Below are positions 1 to 13,933 of a stretch of 64,000 bases of DNA, piece by piece. The stretch lies in contig NC_045141.1 of assembly GCF_008831285.2 (NCBI RefSeq), positions 25,526,315-25,590,314 of the forward strand. The letters are read 5' to 3'. Under the pieces are notes generated by a model. It saw only the letters and a list, made by a program, of their open reading frames with translations, was not told the DNA's origin and did not search any database. The stretch is from Nymphaea colorata. Taxonomy: Eukaryota; Streptophyta; Magnoliopsida; Nymphaeales; Nymphaeaceae. Numbering within the stretch: position 1 is the first letter of the stretch; every line of letters begins with the position of its first letter. Position numbers and translations under genes: made by a program.

Positions 1-3000
1 CCTTCCGGAAGAGACTCAGGATCAACTGCGTAGTTATGGTTCTGCCAGCAGCACAATAACAGTCATTGATAGTCAAAATCTGACAGACACATTTGGATTA
101 AAGTGATTGGTGAACTACAATGTGGAAACATCTATTATATGCAGGCACTCAGCGATAAGTGCATGTGCCTGCAAGCAATCTACTCATTATACCACATTTT
201 GGTGAAGGACAAATATGCAATTTCAATTAATAAAAGCAGCAAGTGTTGAAAGAACCAGGGCCCTAAGACCACACATACTACCATAACTGAAATTTAAATT
301 GATCATAACTTAGTGTAGAAGTGTCAAAACTTAATCTCTCGAACCAAAATTACTAAAAGGCTGAAAAACAGCCAATTAAAACAATTTAATACCTGAGCGC
401 TAATATCAACCCGGCCGCTTCGAAGGTCACGAACTGGATGGTTTCCCCCATGGTGACCAAATTTCATTTTAAATGTTTTTCCACCAAGCGCCTGACCAAG
501 CAGTTGGTGACCCATGCATATCCCAAAGACAGGAATCTTGCCAATTATCTCTTTTACTGTTTCAACAGCATAGGGAACAGCTGATGGATCACCTGGCCCA
601 TTGCTGAAGAGGACTCCATCTGGCTTCATTTTAAGCGTCTCAGAAGCTGGCCATTTGGAGGGGACAACAGTAATCTTACATCCACATGATGCCAAACGCC
701 TCAAAATATTGTATTTGATCCCAAAATCATAAGCAACAACCTTTCATAGTCAAGTCAAAACAAAAAGGGGTTACCAACTCAGTAGTTCATCAGAAAACCA
801 GCATAAGAACAATAATGCAAATGTTTACAACTAACATGAAATTTCTCGGAGTAGCTCGGATCTTTGCTGAACTCCCATTCTGCATCGGTCTTCTCAACCC
901 ATTCATATGGAGCATCACAGGTGACACCAGTTATCAAATCGACTCCTGCAGGTGCAAATAAAATACGTTTGCAATTTATTAAATGCCCAGAGATTTTAAA
1001 ATGAAATGAGATACAAAAGTATGCTACCATCAAAATTTAGATTACAGTACTACTTTCACTGACAAATGCATATAGGCCTATTTACGGTTTGAGTACAAAG
1101 GTCTTGATCAGAATTCTTGCTCTTCAGACTTTCTCTTAAGAGTAACGATTTTATGCCTTCATGAAAATGTCAAGAATGAATTGTATCCTAAGAAATAATA
1201 CTCATGCATAATGCATGCATTTATACATATGCCAGCATTCAGTACATAGCAAAGTATCTACAATGAACATAAATATGTTCAGCAGATAAGAATAAAACCA
1301 TCAACCATCAGACAGCCAATTTATTGACAATTGCATTTGCAACAGCAACAGGGAGTAAGACAAATAAAGATGGGAAGAAAGAAACTGATTCTGATCAATT
1401 GTGGACATACAATAGATAGCACTCAGGTATTATCAGGAGAAAAGGAGGAAAAAGGACATTAGACAACTAATGAGATAACCAAATTATCTCAAATGAAGGT
1501 ATGGACCATGTCCAAATAGCACAAGGATTAGCAAGCGGGACCATATGAAAAGATAGTGACCACGTACAGATATTGAACAAGGTATGCACATATTTCCATT
1601 AGCAGAGGTATTTTGAGAGAGCAAGGATTCAGAATTATCTAAACAAAACAAGTAACTGAATGACCCATTAGCTTCCAAGTTTCTAACTGGTCGATCAACA
1701 GATCATTCAGGAACATTAACTTCAAAAATAATTTAAGAACGCAGAAAGCCATATCTCTTGGCCATAATGCTAACACTACAGTTAACAGTTAATCAAATCA
1801 TTAAACACAGGAAAAAGTTGGCCTATCCAACCATCAATGACTAAGAACATCTTTACATTACTAGACAAAGAGAAGCTGAGGTGTAACTTTTTCAAAAACC
1901 ACTCTAAATGCATAAAGTTTTTTTCTGAAAAAAAGATATCTACCTTAGAAGAATTATAGGTGTTTCATATTTTAATAGAAATTGAAAGCTTACCAACAAT
2001 ATTCCATTTATGAGTCATCTCCAATAATTCCTTATCTGTTTTAGATTCTTCTGTGCTGATCACTCCCTTAAGACTTCCATCTTGCCTTAGTCGGCGTGTG
2101 ATTGCACGTGTATCCACATCATCTGTGTGTGGCAACAAGCAAGCCAGTGAACAAAATCCAGACGTGTCAGATTCCTCTAATGAAGTCCAACAGAAAAAAC
2201 ACTCGTACAAATATTTCAAAAGAAAAATCTTAAGTGCAAATGCATATTAATTTGAACAAACCGAGCTTATGAGACAAAAATGATTTTTAATATAACCTCT
2301 GCAACTTCATAGTACATAGGGGAACTGTTATAGAAAAAATGCTTACTGCACAATTTAGGTGATTAACTGAGCTCAACCTACAAGAACTTTCCTTTGCACA
2401 TGCTAAATTTAATGTTTTGAGCCTCCGGAGGCTAAAAATGCATGCAGGATTGTTCAAAAAAGGAGCTGAGGCATATTGTAAGGAGAAAATCAAAGGACCC
2501 CAAACACTGGCGGTCAAATATCACTTACATATTCCCATGATATTCTTTCTAATTAGGTACTCTTCAAGGGATTCCGTACACCGCCAGTTTGAGGTGCTGT
2601 AACAAATTAACAAACGCTTTTAACCACCTAAGCAGACAGAACCTTGAAAATGGAAAAGTGTACACTGCAAAATCAAGATCCCATTCCTTTCTTTACTTTT
2701 TGCCATAAATTTGAAAGAACACTTAAACAAGAGATCATCAAAAGGTGCATAGTTACCAAATACTAAGGTTTCTGATAACTAAGCCAGCAAGAAAGCACTG
2801 TCTAGATTCTTCATCAACTGTCAACAACAACAAAAAAGGAAATCCAGTATAGGCCTCAACTCAATAAATCAGTCAAATTTCCAGAAAGTGGAAAAAGATA
2901 GGGAACGTACATATGTTGACACCAGTATTGCCTATGTGAGGATTAGTCATCAACACAAACTGACCAGCGTAACTTGGGTCCGTAAGAATTTCCTGGTATC

Positions 3001-3330
3001 TGCATACACATTATCACACACGGATACAATTAAACATATAATTCCTTAATCACATACAGCTCTGCAACACAACAGTGTCGCGACTTGGCTTCCATTGCCA
3101 TAGTCACCAAAGTGCTTTCAAAACCACGGACATTAACTTCAAAAGCAAGAAACGACGCGCTTCTTTCCAACTTTCCCAAGTTTATGAGGAGCAATAATCC
3201 CCTTTTGTATTCACATGAAGGCACAGGCTTTATACTTTCTCTTTTCAAGTTACTTCGTAGTATTTTCAATCGCTACTTCTTACTCACTCCATATGTGTAA
3301 AAAATATTTCACGCATTAAAGCACTGTTAG

Positions 3331-3394
<64 letters not shown>

Positions 3395-4000
3395 CGCATC
3401 TCTTCTCTTCTTCGGAAACTACGGCAATCGCATCGACTTCATCATGTTCTAACTAAACGGGAGCACAAAAACGAAAAAGAGGAGCTCAAGTTACCCCGTT
3501 AGAGATGTATTGAACACCACTTCACCAAGTTGTGTCCCGGACGCGCCAAAAGACTTGGCGCTCCAGACAGAACCATCTTCAAGCACCAGCCTAGCATCCG
3601 CCACCTTCCATGGCCTTTTCCCTGAGAATAATAAAAGAAAGAGACTGCATCAATTCGCATGGACGTTGAATTGCAATATAAGTAGCAGTCTTCATGAAAA
3701 AAAAAAAAACTTATGCTCGGTTTCACAAACTCGCTTTCTGATCGAAGAAAGGGAGTTGAAGGTCACGAATTGAAAAGAGAAGGGTCAGACTACTGTCATC
3801 TTGGTACCTGAGACGGGGACGTCTGGAAAGAGAGAAACCGAAGAGCAGACAAACACCCGTCCCATTTTCCCCTCTCTGTTGCAGCTCCTGAACCGGAGAG
3901 TGATGGTCCCGTTGTTAGATGAGACCAGAGGATTAGCGGGGCGGTAAGCAGCTCCCGGAATCAGTGTTTTCGAACGGAAAATAAGGGTTTCGGACGCCAT
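1..4000 (-). CDS. carA: Carbamoyl-phosphate synthase small subunit, chloroplastic (3' end outside window)
   Basis: Glutamine amidotransferase subunit of carbamoyl-phosphate synthase; it hydrolyses glutamine and passes ammonia to the large subunit, feeding pyrimidine and arginine synthesis in plastids. Nine exons read in one frame: 4000-3808, 3621-3495, 2999-2911, 2817-2757, 2596-2529, 2122-1994, 945-836, 740-393 and 41-1, giving 388 residues before the window edge. The first ~65 residues are Ser/Arg-rich and look like a transit peptide. The family N-terminal domain follows ([18 protein letters not shown], then [16 protein letters not shown]). The class I amidotransferase domain begins in exon 8 with [16 protein letters not shown] and carries the nucleophile elbow GICMGHQ, with the catalytic Cys near residue 334. 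The catalytic His and Glu lie beyond the edge. The start at 4000 is the first in-frame ATG ahead of the transit-like segment. No frameshift was seen. Confidence 0.95.
3334..3392. repeat. (CT)n microsatellite in carA intron 2
   Basis: About 29 uninterrupted CT dinucleotides lie between carA exons 2 and 3. On the gene strand this is a GA repeat. It is probably length-polymorphic. Confidence 0.95.
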
Positions 4001-5802
4001 CGCTTACACTCTCTCCCCGTGCCTCACTCTTCCCTCTCCTCTGCGTAATGGATCAGTCCGGCGATGCCAACTAAATGAACCCTACATTTTGTCTTGTCCT
4101 TGGGGCGTTTAAAAAAAAAAAAAGAAGAAGCAAAAATGGCATGAGTGCCGTCTAGGTGAGAAATTATCTCCGACGGCGTACTGCAGTGCTGGCCTCGTCA
4201 TGTGGGACCCACGTCAAATAAAAGGAAAAGAAAGTTCCTGTCTATATCTGCGTTTGGATGTGAGGCTTGATTTCGAGTTCTCAAATTTAAGTACCCTTTG
4301 TTTTTCTCAACTAAATGAAATATTCTCTTCTTTCATACTAATCTTCTTCTATTTTGTAATAAATAGTTTGATTTAAAATAAACCCAAACCAAAAAGTTTT
4401 AAGAATTTCAAATCCATGACCAATCTAAGACAACATGATATTTTTGTTTCAACAGAAAAAATCTTAGATGAATCCCATAAAAGTAGTATAAGCGACGCCT
4501 CGCCATCAAAGGCACCGATTTAGACTCACAAAAGAGTATTTGAGGCCTGCACTCACGTAAGCGATGTGCTGTCCTTGGTTGGTGGGACGCGTCAAATACG
4601 GCGTCCCCTGCTCGAGTCAAGACTAAACAAACTTCCGGGAAGGTTTGCCTGCTTGGTTGGTGGGACGTGTCGACTTCGGCGTCCCCTGGCCCAGGTCGTC
4701 CCGTCAGTCCACAAAATCTGGAAATGCTTTTAGGCGGCGTCGCTCCCAAAGAACCAACAATGAGGACGCAACGTTACTTTCAAAAGATCGCTTACATTTA
4801 CAATTTCTTTTTCGCCAAATTTGCAGTTATGTTTCGAGCCTGCATTTGTGACCAATGCGAAATGACGAGCAGCAGACGAAAACTACTCCCCATTTTGACG
4901 TGTCTTCGTAGTGTCAATTGTAGTGACGTGACCATCTCTCCCAAAGGAAAAAGGTCTGTCGAGAAGGCACAGAGTGAAAATGGAAAAGCACTTAAATACA
5001 CTCTCTATTCTGAACGAAAGAAGAGGTTAAACCGCCACAACGTCACAGCACGGTGTGGGACGACAAATTGGGAATTCCATCTTTGGTCTTTGTCTTGGAA
5101 AACTATTTCAAAAACCAACCATTTATTTAATCTGAAGCCGTATATATGCCTACTTCAGACTTTGTTTCAACGATGCGTTTAAGTAATCGAACACGTTTCA
5201 AAAGGGATGAGCAACCACAACATCATGTCATACAAAATACCTGATGAAAATTCAAGGAGTGCGGCAAAAAATTTGATTAAAACAGTCAGCAACTTCTACC
5301 ATATAATGGGTAAACAATCCTCAAGCTAAGAAAAACATATGCCTAGCTACACTTTATCAGGGTATTGAATTCTTAGTATAAAATGCTAAGGAACAGTAAA
5401 GAATCCGGAAGCAAATCCCGGCATTGTTACAGCTTCCAGGAAATGAAATGACAATTCAAGGAGAAAGGAGAAAGGAGATACGGGTAATTGGACAATATTA
5501 TAGTGATAAGAGCATGAGATCAGGTGTAAGACTTGAGATTAAACCAATAAGGCATCCAGAAAGACGAGGTGGGACAGACAGACAGCACCCTTGTTGCAAT
5601 TGCCAAAAAGTTGGCGTTCTTCTATCGTATTTTCTTTCAAATATACATCAATAAATTTTATGTATCCATGCGAATACATGCCAGTGATACCAAACTCCAG
5701 ATGGCTCAATTTGTTCCTTATTACAAAGAACTAGTTACGAATTAATCTCAGAGCAATGCACCAAAAAGCCCGAATAGCCAAAAAGATATCCAAAAGATAC
5801 TA
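4001..5802. other. Spacer: carA upstream region and 3' flank of the RING gene
   Basis: No open frame here resembles a protein. The stretch next to carA (4001-4400) should hold its promoter. A 78-bp-offset direct duplication occurs at 4574-4697. From about 5,000 on there is ordinary AT-rich sequence leading to the stop codon of the RING gene at 5803-5805. Confidence 0.6.
4574..4697. repeat. Two-copy direct repeat upstream of carA
   Basis: Segments 4574-4617 and 4652-4697 share the order CTTGGTTGGTGGGACG, then TC, then CGGCGTCCCCTG. Their starts are 78 bp apart and the second copy is diverged. The repeat lies about 0.6 kb upstream of the carA start codon. Confidence 0.75.
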
Positions 5803-7920
5803 TTAACATCCACTGATAGATGACTTGCAAATTGGACAGGATGCACGCCGTCTGAGCCATGGATCAATGCACTGTGACCATATGTGAATATAAGAATCCC
5901 TGACAATGCATACGTACACGTAGCAACATTAAAAGAGACGCACAAGATAACTCACTTCTTTGTGAAATTTATGCAGGCATGGCAGATGGCGAATCTGCTC
6001 TCCAACAGATGGAGTTTCTAGACAAACAGCACATGCTTCTCCAGAATTGTCCACCTGAAAGCAGCAATGATAGAAAAAAAATAAAGCAACTCAGATAAAA
6101 AATTCCTAAAATGCATAAAACTATTTAACGAACTTGTAGAAAGATTTCATGACTACCTGAACTTGTGAAAGTGGCAAACGGTTGATCTGTTCGGCAGAAG
6201 CACCAGTGTGCCGATCATTGTCATTATCAAGAGCGAGTAACATTTCGTAATCATTTCTAAACAGAAGTTACCAACCAAAAATCAGTATGGCTCGCTAAAC
6301 CCCATTCTTACCTTCATGAAATCATCAATAACAAACTGTCATTGCTGCTGTATCATGGGAAAGGGACCCATGGGAATGTGCAGAACAGTGACAAATTAAA
6401 AGCAGGTGAAGACCTTAAACAAAAAACAAAACAATAATATCACTAATGTTTGCGATTTGAGTGACTGTCAGATTTATATGCTTCACGGAACAGACACCGG
6501 AGAAGCAACAACAACTGTGCCCAATAGGGAAGAAAGAAAAACAAGTAGAAACTGTATCATAATTTATCTGAACAGCAATTCCAATTTCCAACTTGCAAAC
6601 AAAAACATTTCTGAATCTGAACCCACATCCAAATAAGTTCTAACGTGGTAGATTCTGGAATTCAATATGTTAACAGTGGATACAGAAAATTTTGACAACA
6701 TACAAAAGCACCAAATGGGTCAGATTTCGCCCAAGGTTAAACTTGACAGAAAATTATTGTGAGTCCAATAAAATCCGACAAACACAAATTGATCGGATCA
6801 ATAGCCCATAAAATGATCAATTTGCACATTGATATACCAACACATCTGACCACCTTACAGAAATTATGCAGCTACCGTGATGCAACTTCTAGTGTTTTCA
6901 TCCCTAATAGATGGATGCCAAGGACAACGATGAAGGAAACACTGCAGCTGAAGCTTCAAGAATCAAGAATCTCATAGTTGAGAAGGAAACTTACTCATTA
7001 AAGTCTCGCTCAGTTGTCAAGAACCTATCAGCTGCAAAACTTCCATCCGAACCAACTATACCATCCAATGCTTCCAGTAACTGAATTCTCTACACAAAGT
7101 TGACGAAAATTCAGCTTTAACCAGAAAAAATAGAATGTGACAACTACACATCTATCTCTCTACATACACACACGGGTACACAAATTTTACTTTTGCTCAC
7201 CACATAATTCACTTTCACTTTCAAATTCAACAGAGAAGATTACACCTCATAGTGTTTCTTAGGGTATCTTTGGATGGTGGAGACAGATGCTCTCAGAGAG
7301 GGGCAGAGCCAGGAATTTTTTCTTAGATTGGGTCGCACATGACTCCTGCCAGCCCCCATTCCCTCCACCCCTGCTCTCAGAACGTTCCACTCTCAGAATT
7401 TGTGGAAAATACAAATATACTAGGGAAATGGTGTTCGTGTTTGGATGGGGAGTGCATAGTCTAGATACACACCCGGGCTCAAGCTGCTTCCTCTACTACC
7501 CAAACACGCCCTCAAAGAAAAATATTTTATTACTTTTTAGTTTTTACCCTTTAAAACAAGCAGCTCTGTTATCCCCACGAACCCATAGTTTCTCACAAGT
7601 CAGACTTCCTGAATGGCAGCAAACAGAATCTCAAATACGCTTTATTTCAGAAGTGTTAAAGTAATGTCTTGCACACTAAGTCGTTGACACTGTTAATGAT
7701 AGAAGTTATAAGACTAAAATAAAAAATGATGCAAACTGGATCCATAAATTAATTTTCATAAGGTCAAAATTACAATCTTAGCTTTCTCAGCTCATAAATC
7801 CAATCTAAACCTCGAATATTTCAATAATTTTTTATTTTTTATTTTCGTTTATATTGCATCTATCTGGTTAAATTTATGAAAAGCTGTTCGAAACACTGGG
7901 AGACATAGAAAGCATATTTG

Positions 7921-7968
<48 letters not shown>

Positions 7969-10900
7969 TGTACAAACTACAAAGTACAAACTTCACTTTT
8001 AAGCTAGAATACTCTCAACTCAATCCTAGCAGCTCAGCTTGAGCAATGCTATTGAAGCTCAATTGCTTGGCCAAGCCTGAGCAGAAATTCTCAAGAAGAT
8101 TACTTATTTTAGTAACAACTAACAAGTTAAACTTTTAGAGGCAGAAACTTGAAGTAATGACTCTTGGGATGAAAAGAATACATCAAGACCTGTGAAATAT
8201 TCATGTCCCTAATCTCATCTTGAATCACGCTTATGAACTTAACCACGCTCCAGAAAGCATGATAGACGAAGATTTTTTGTATATATACTAAATTAGACTA
8301 GTGCTTCAGCCTGCCTCATTCAACTGGCATCCCAGTTACCCAGTGGAGTTTATACGAGTTCAGCCAGGTCGAATTCAATCAGCTCAACTTGTTGAACACC
8401 CTTATGCTTCACTATGCCTTAGGAACTTGCACGTTCAGCACTATGTGTTGTATCTAGCATCAGAAGGCGTATGCATCAAATGCACACCAAATAAGAGAGA
8501 GAGAGAGAGAGAGAAACAGAGAGAGTTTCAGATGCATGCACAGACCAAGAAATTCAATCTAGTAAAGAGATCTGTAAGGAACTAATAAGATAATATTACC
8601 GTTTCCAAAGACATATTGGAGGGAAACCGAAGTCTTCTTCCAGAATGTGGGGTAGAAGAACGGTAATGAATGCTTCTCCTCAACTGTGCCAACCTTGAAG
8701 AACTTGTGACTGGACGAGTTGTTGCCCAAACTGAGGAATTCTCGGAAGATCTCAATAGGAAGGGCCTATTAAAATCTGTGGCAGTTGATATCCTTGGCTG
8801 AAAAGTTGAGTTTACACATAAGGAATGTCGCAACGCAAATACCAAAAGAATAATTTACTTAACCAAGTCATCTGTGAAAAACATGTATCATAATACTATT
8901 AGTCTATTACAAATATTCTTGTGAGATTTTCTTTAAAACGCTACAATCACAAATTTTAAGCATAAATATTGCAAATGTTAAACTGTTCTATTTCTTAAAA
9001 ACCTTGCAAAATTAATTTTTTGTATTTTTACAACAAAAATATCATTCCATGTGTTTTTAAAGTTTTATATAATTTGCAATTTTTGATAATTTTTCAAACT
9101 TTTCACTACATTTTTTCCAAAAAAAAATATTTTGGAAAAGCTCCGAAGAAATTAACAAGAATGATATTGGTGACCATCCAGTTAACAACCATAAAAGGAA
9201 AAAAAAGCCACAAGAGTAAAATAACGTTTTATTCAACTCAATCTATTTGCTGCAAGAATACGGAACACAAAATAACCACTGAGTAAGATAGTTCAAGTGC
9301 AAAAGAAGAAAACAAGCGCCTAAAGCAGAAAGTGTATAAGTCTGCCTATCGCTTACAAATTCAAAAAGCATACACAACCTACTAACGTTTCAAAAGCTCA
9401 AATACCAAAACATTCAGACAGGTCCACTTACAAAAGGCAGCAGGCCTTCTAGAATTTGAAGTAAACCTAGATAAAATGGTATACACCTTGATGATTAAAC
9501 AAGAGAAAGTAGTTATCAGCCATGGATGCAGCAGCCATTCATTGATTGACCTGATATTCCCAAGATACTTCATAATATTCAAATTATGTTGCTCTGCATA
9601 CCCATGTAAATTATAGCTGAATGAACAACCTAGCTCAATGTTATGAGTCCTAAGCTTCTCAATTTTAGCAAATAAACTGTAAATCATAGGAGGATGAGAT
9701 GTTCCAACTTTCAAGGCCTCCTAAGGCAAGTGTAAAAACTACATGATTGAAGAAAACACGAAGAAAATAAGTGAAGCAACATGTAGACATAAGCTACCAG
9801 CACTTCAGAATCATCTGTTCAGAAGGTTGTGTCAAGCTGCAGTACACTTTTAGAAATCAAAGCTCATTGTATCAATGTGACAAGTGATATCTCTAAGACA
9901 GATGCTTTCATTTTGCCTGTTGCAACTGACGTGTGGAATATATAAACAGAAGAAATTGGAAAGAAGATGAAACAGCAAATATGTGGTTTATTTGAAAGAA
10001 AAGTATGCAGCAAACAAGATAAAACTGAAATCAACTCACATGAAACGGCAGATCCCCATTGATACTGGATGTAGCTGGTGCATTTCGAGAAATCTCTTCT
10101 TCTTGCAAAGTCCATGCAATGTTGGCATCAATCTGCAAGAAATCAAAACCAGCATGCAGCCCTTTAAGAATCCCTATATCACAAATGAACACCTAGACCC
10201 TGCAAAAGGATAAGCATGAACCTCATTGTTGCCAGCTCCCACCACTTCTCGATAGAACTGCTCCTGGAGCTGCCGAGCCAACAACTCATCTGCTTCTACT
10301 TGTCTTGCTTTAGCACCAGCATCATCTTCAGCCGCACAGTTTGCATTCACTTCTCTGCTATGACTATTTATTCTTGGCGAAGATGAATCATCAATTTCTA
10401 TGACATTCCCAAGGATGCTGCCGGCTTGATGGGTACGAGATCTTCTCGTAGAAGATACAGGTGAAGGCTGCCTACTTGATTGCATTCGTGCAACTGCTGG
10501 GCCGACATAACTGGTACTAGAACCTTCACCATACCAATGATTATCAGCTATTGAAGAAGACCTGCGCTGTCTTTTCATTACTATTCGCCCTCCGCGACTT
10601 TTTCTTTCGTTATTTGGCTGTGTGTCAAATAATGTGGTTGAGGTTGCCTGAACTGGAGGCAAAGCAATTCTGCTTTCGGAAAGTCCCGAAGTACAAGTGT
10701 CATTAGAGCTATTATCAAGATGCACTACTGTGTTCAAATTCTCCCTTCCATGAAGCACCTTTTCATGGGCATCATTGGATGAGCCCAAGATAACTTCATC
10801 CTTTTTCCCAGAAGGTGAAAGCAATACTTCATGTGATGAGCAATTTGCACCTCCCCAATCCCATGAATCCTCCATCAATCCATCATGAATGCCACACATC

Positions 10901-13900
10901 CGCAAATTATCTGTAGGCTCTTGGGAAAGAGCTATTTCCTTTCTGCAGAAATATAGGGCAATCATCATGCCAGCATTTGTTGTCGTATCCATGATGCTAG
11001 TAAAAAGTACCAAAGCTACCAAACAGTTCATAGTAACCACCAACAAATGTAGCATAGTGTTGCAATAAATTCAAGTATGACATTTATTCCTAACAAGTTT
11101 GGAAAACTAATACAACAGCCAAAGGCATCCAACACACGTAGATATACAATCCAGTAAGGCTTCATAATTACTAAATCCGAAAAGGCGAAAACACACATAG
11201 GACTGTCAGCATGAGTAGTTAGAAATGTGGCATTGTTGCTCATAGTAGCTGTTTTTCCAACCTTAGGCAGGGTCATAATTCGTATACTCAAAATGTTGTG
11301 TTTGACTTGCCATTATATGGTTTAGGTATCCCAAAATAACAGTTTATTACAATTACAACCAATCACCTTGAAATCCAGCATCAAATATGCCAATCTCATC
11401 CTGCATCAGCATTTTTCTTCATTATGCAGCAGATAGATTTCCTCACAAGGTAGTTTCCTTTGCTGGCGAAGCACGGAAGCCTAGGATTCAATATATTCAT
11501 ACTTGTTCTTATCAGATAATCTTCCCCTTGTTGACTGGATTTAAGTTTTACTTCTTTCAGACTTTTACAAACAGCAGCTTACCTTTCAGCCTTTTATAGT
11601 TTTATGGCATCTAACATCTCACTGCTTAGAGTTTCTTCTTCTAGACGCAACAACTTATATGACGCGTGGATGTGTTCACTAATCCATTTGTCAATATGGC
11701 TTTCCATATTTATTTCACAATCCTATACCAATGGTCTGTTTCATCCTTTGTTTTACTAATTTGTGCTGTGCATCTAGTTAGAAACTATTTGTTGACAAAA
11801 AAATTTCACACTTATGCAACGCAACTAAGACCTTTGAGTGGCTACCTGGATCCTGTGTCTTACCAAATAAAGTTGCTAAGAGATCCAATGCAGCTTCAGG
11901 AATTCCTTATATTGAATATACTTCACATTCCCAGATGTGATTTTCACTTAACTCATGCCTCATGTTAAACCAATTTGACATGAAATTTCTACTATTTATT
12001 CATCAAGTTGTGATGTAATACTGTTCTTTATCGATTTAAAGTTTAAACTATAGTTGACCTTTGAAAAAGGCCCAGCTGGAAAAGCCATATAAAATACATG
12101 TATAAACTTAAAGCCAATCCAAAACCTTAAACTTTGTATGAAGCTTCTTACGACATGGAAGGCAATAAACTATTAAGAGGTAATGATTGCCCTGCTTACA
12201 TGCACGTTCATATCTTGAAAATAACAAATTTAAAACAAACCACAATGTTGACCACAGAAATGTAAAAATTACGAAGAGAAGACCTGCCTGTCTAAATGCC
12301 TTTCAGAAGCAGGAGACGCATCGACCATGATACTATCAATCATTACTTCTTTCCCTTTCTTTTTTTCAACCTTCTGCAATTCAGAACTCTGTTTGATAGC
12401 ATTGTTTTCATGAATATCCATGTCTTCAGAAACACTTTGCATGTTTTCTATGACATTTTTGTTTCCATCACTGGAAACTCTATTCATGCGTGCAATGTTG
12501 AGAGGAGAGATGCATCCATTTCGTACCAGCCTCCGACCACGTGTCTGTCTGGGCACAATGGTAGAATGCAAAGAACTTACTTCAATAACTTTATGATGAG
12601 GAAGAGACTCACCGTGCAGTTCAGTTTTTTTAACATCTTTAGAACTTTTCCTGTCCATATCAGCGGTCCGATGATCAATATGTCTGGCAATGCCATCTTG
12701 ATTTTTCTCATCCTTTGTTCCTTTAGGTGCAATATTGTCTAGTTTATAATTCCAACTGCCCATCCGACCAGAGAGCTGATACTTTTTAGCCTCCGCATCT
12801 CGTGTCGACCTTATAGAGGAGGCTGATTCTAAATCTATCTTTATTCTTCCCGTCAAATTATCAAGTGGTCCAAAGTCATGTATTATATCGGATTTCCCAT
12901 GAGCAGCAGAAGCACCACTACTGATCTCATTTTCTTTAGGATTAAATTTTGCAGAAATCGTATCAGAAGATGCTTCTTGTGAATTATTAAAATTGCATTT
13001 ACCAAGTGCTGACCTTCCTCTGCTTATAGCAGGATATTTAAAAGAAGATTGATTCTTCCTGCAAAAACCTGCAGTGGATAATCCATCCGTATCTCCTTTG
13101 CCAAAACCTTCTACCTTGCTGTCAGAAGGCAATATATTGTCTGCTTGGTGTTGTACTTTAGAATCGAAGGAATTACCTGATTGGTTGGATCCACTAACAG
13201 GACCAGCACTCCATAAAGAGGATCCAGATCCCATGCTTTGAGGTTTACTAAAACAAGAAGCATCAGGATTAGAAGAGGTACCTGGCACTGCCGGCTGTTG
13301 ATTAGTTTGTCCGTGAGACAGTAACAGAGGACCTGTATCAACTTCCAAAATTTTTTTATTTTGCAAAGAAAGTCTCCCTCTTCTATTAAAAGTCCTGGAT
13401 CCTTTGCTTTGAAATCGAGAACAAAATTCAGGGTCATTACCCATCGTAATCTTTGCATGTCCACTATTCCTGCTGAACAGATTATCACTACAAGCTGACT
13501 CAGGTATTGGAAAAGTACGATCCAAGTTGTCAAAATCCTCTGAAGTGCAAGCATGATGTACAAGAGTCTCTGCCTCAATGTTATCTTCTATATTGTTTAC
13601 AGCATTCTTATGTTGATAATAGGAAGGTCCCTGCCCCTCTCCCAATGAGACAGAAGGCCAGCGTCCCTCATTTGTTTTTGAACTCCAATTACTCCTCCGT
13701 CTACGAGGTATCTCTTTCGACAATGAAAAACAACTGGCCTTTTCTGCATTAGGATTAACGCTTGCTCGAACTTCCTCCTTAAATTTCTTGTTATCCTTTC
13801 GACAAGCATGTCGCACATCATCCACTTTTTCAATAACAGAACTAGCACTTCCACAGCCAGTCTTCCCTAACCCATCCAACCTGTCAGGAGTATCTGGAAC

Positions 13901-13933
13901 ATCCATCAACTCATCCGCCATTAAACCTTCCAT
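5803..13933 (-). CDS. RING-H2 E3 ubiquitin ligase with N-terminal low-complexity region (candidate SUMO-targeted ligase)
   Basis: Predicted E3 ligase of about 1006 residues. Exons: 13933-12284, 10938-10222, 10132-10040, 8797-8600, 7089-6995, 6256-6157, 6054-5956 and 5871-5803, ending in TAA. The start follows an acceptor and reads [18 protein letters not shown]; any upstream exon would be 5' UTR. The long exon 1 is polar, Ser-rich and probably disordered. Exon 2 has basic clusters (KRQRR), a [10 protein letters not shown] motif near residue 729 and an [16 protein letters not shown] helix resembling ubiquitin-interacting segments; it continues into [13 protein letters not shown]. The C-terminal RING-H2 (about 959-999) has all ligands: CAVC, CLHKFH, CIDPW and CPIC. 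The family's usual role is to recruit an E2 and ubiquitylate substrates. The exon 1/exon 2 junction is uncertain: the strong acceptor at 10943 is out of phase with the donor at 12284, so I used the in-phase AG four bases downstream. A small extra exon is possible. Confidence 0.85.
7261..7512. mobile_element. Degenerate MITE-like element in a RING-gene intron
   Basis: The ends are imperfect inverted repeats: AGGGTATCTTTGGATGG at the left, and AGGGCGTGTTTGGGTAG as the reverse complement of the right end (12 of 17 identical). A second GTGTTTGGATGGGGAG lies inside near 7438. Ends of the type GGGyrTGTTTGG are common in PIF/Harbinger MITEs. Flanks are TTA and TCA, so a target duplication is at best decayed. 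Confidence 0.35.
7923..7968. repeat. Compound (TA)n(GA)n microsatellite
   Basis: A (TA)n run is followed directly by a (GA)n run within an intron of the RING gene. A further (GA)n run lies near 8494-8513. Confidence 0.9.

Noticed and set aside
12296..12742. 148-codon plus-strand frame
   Set aside because: It is the antisense of the long first coding exon of the RING gene and resembles no protein.
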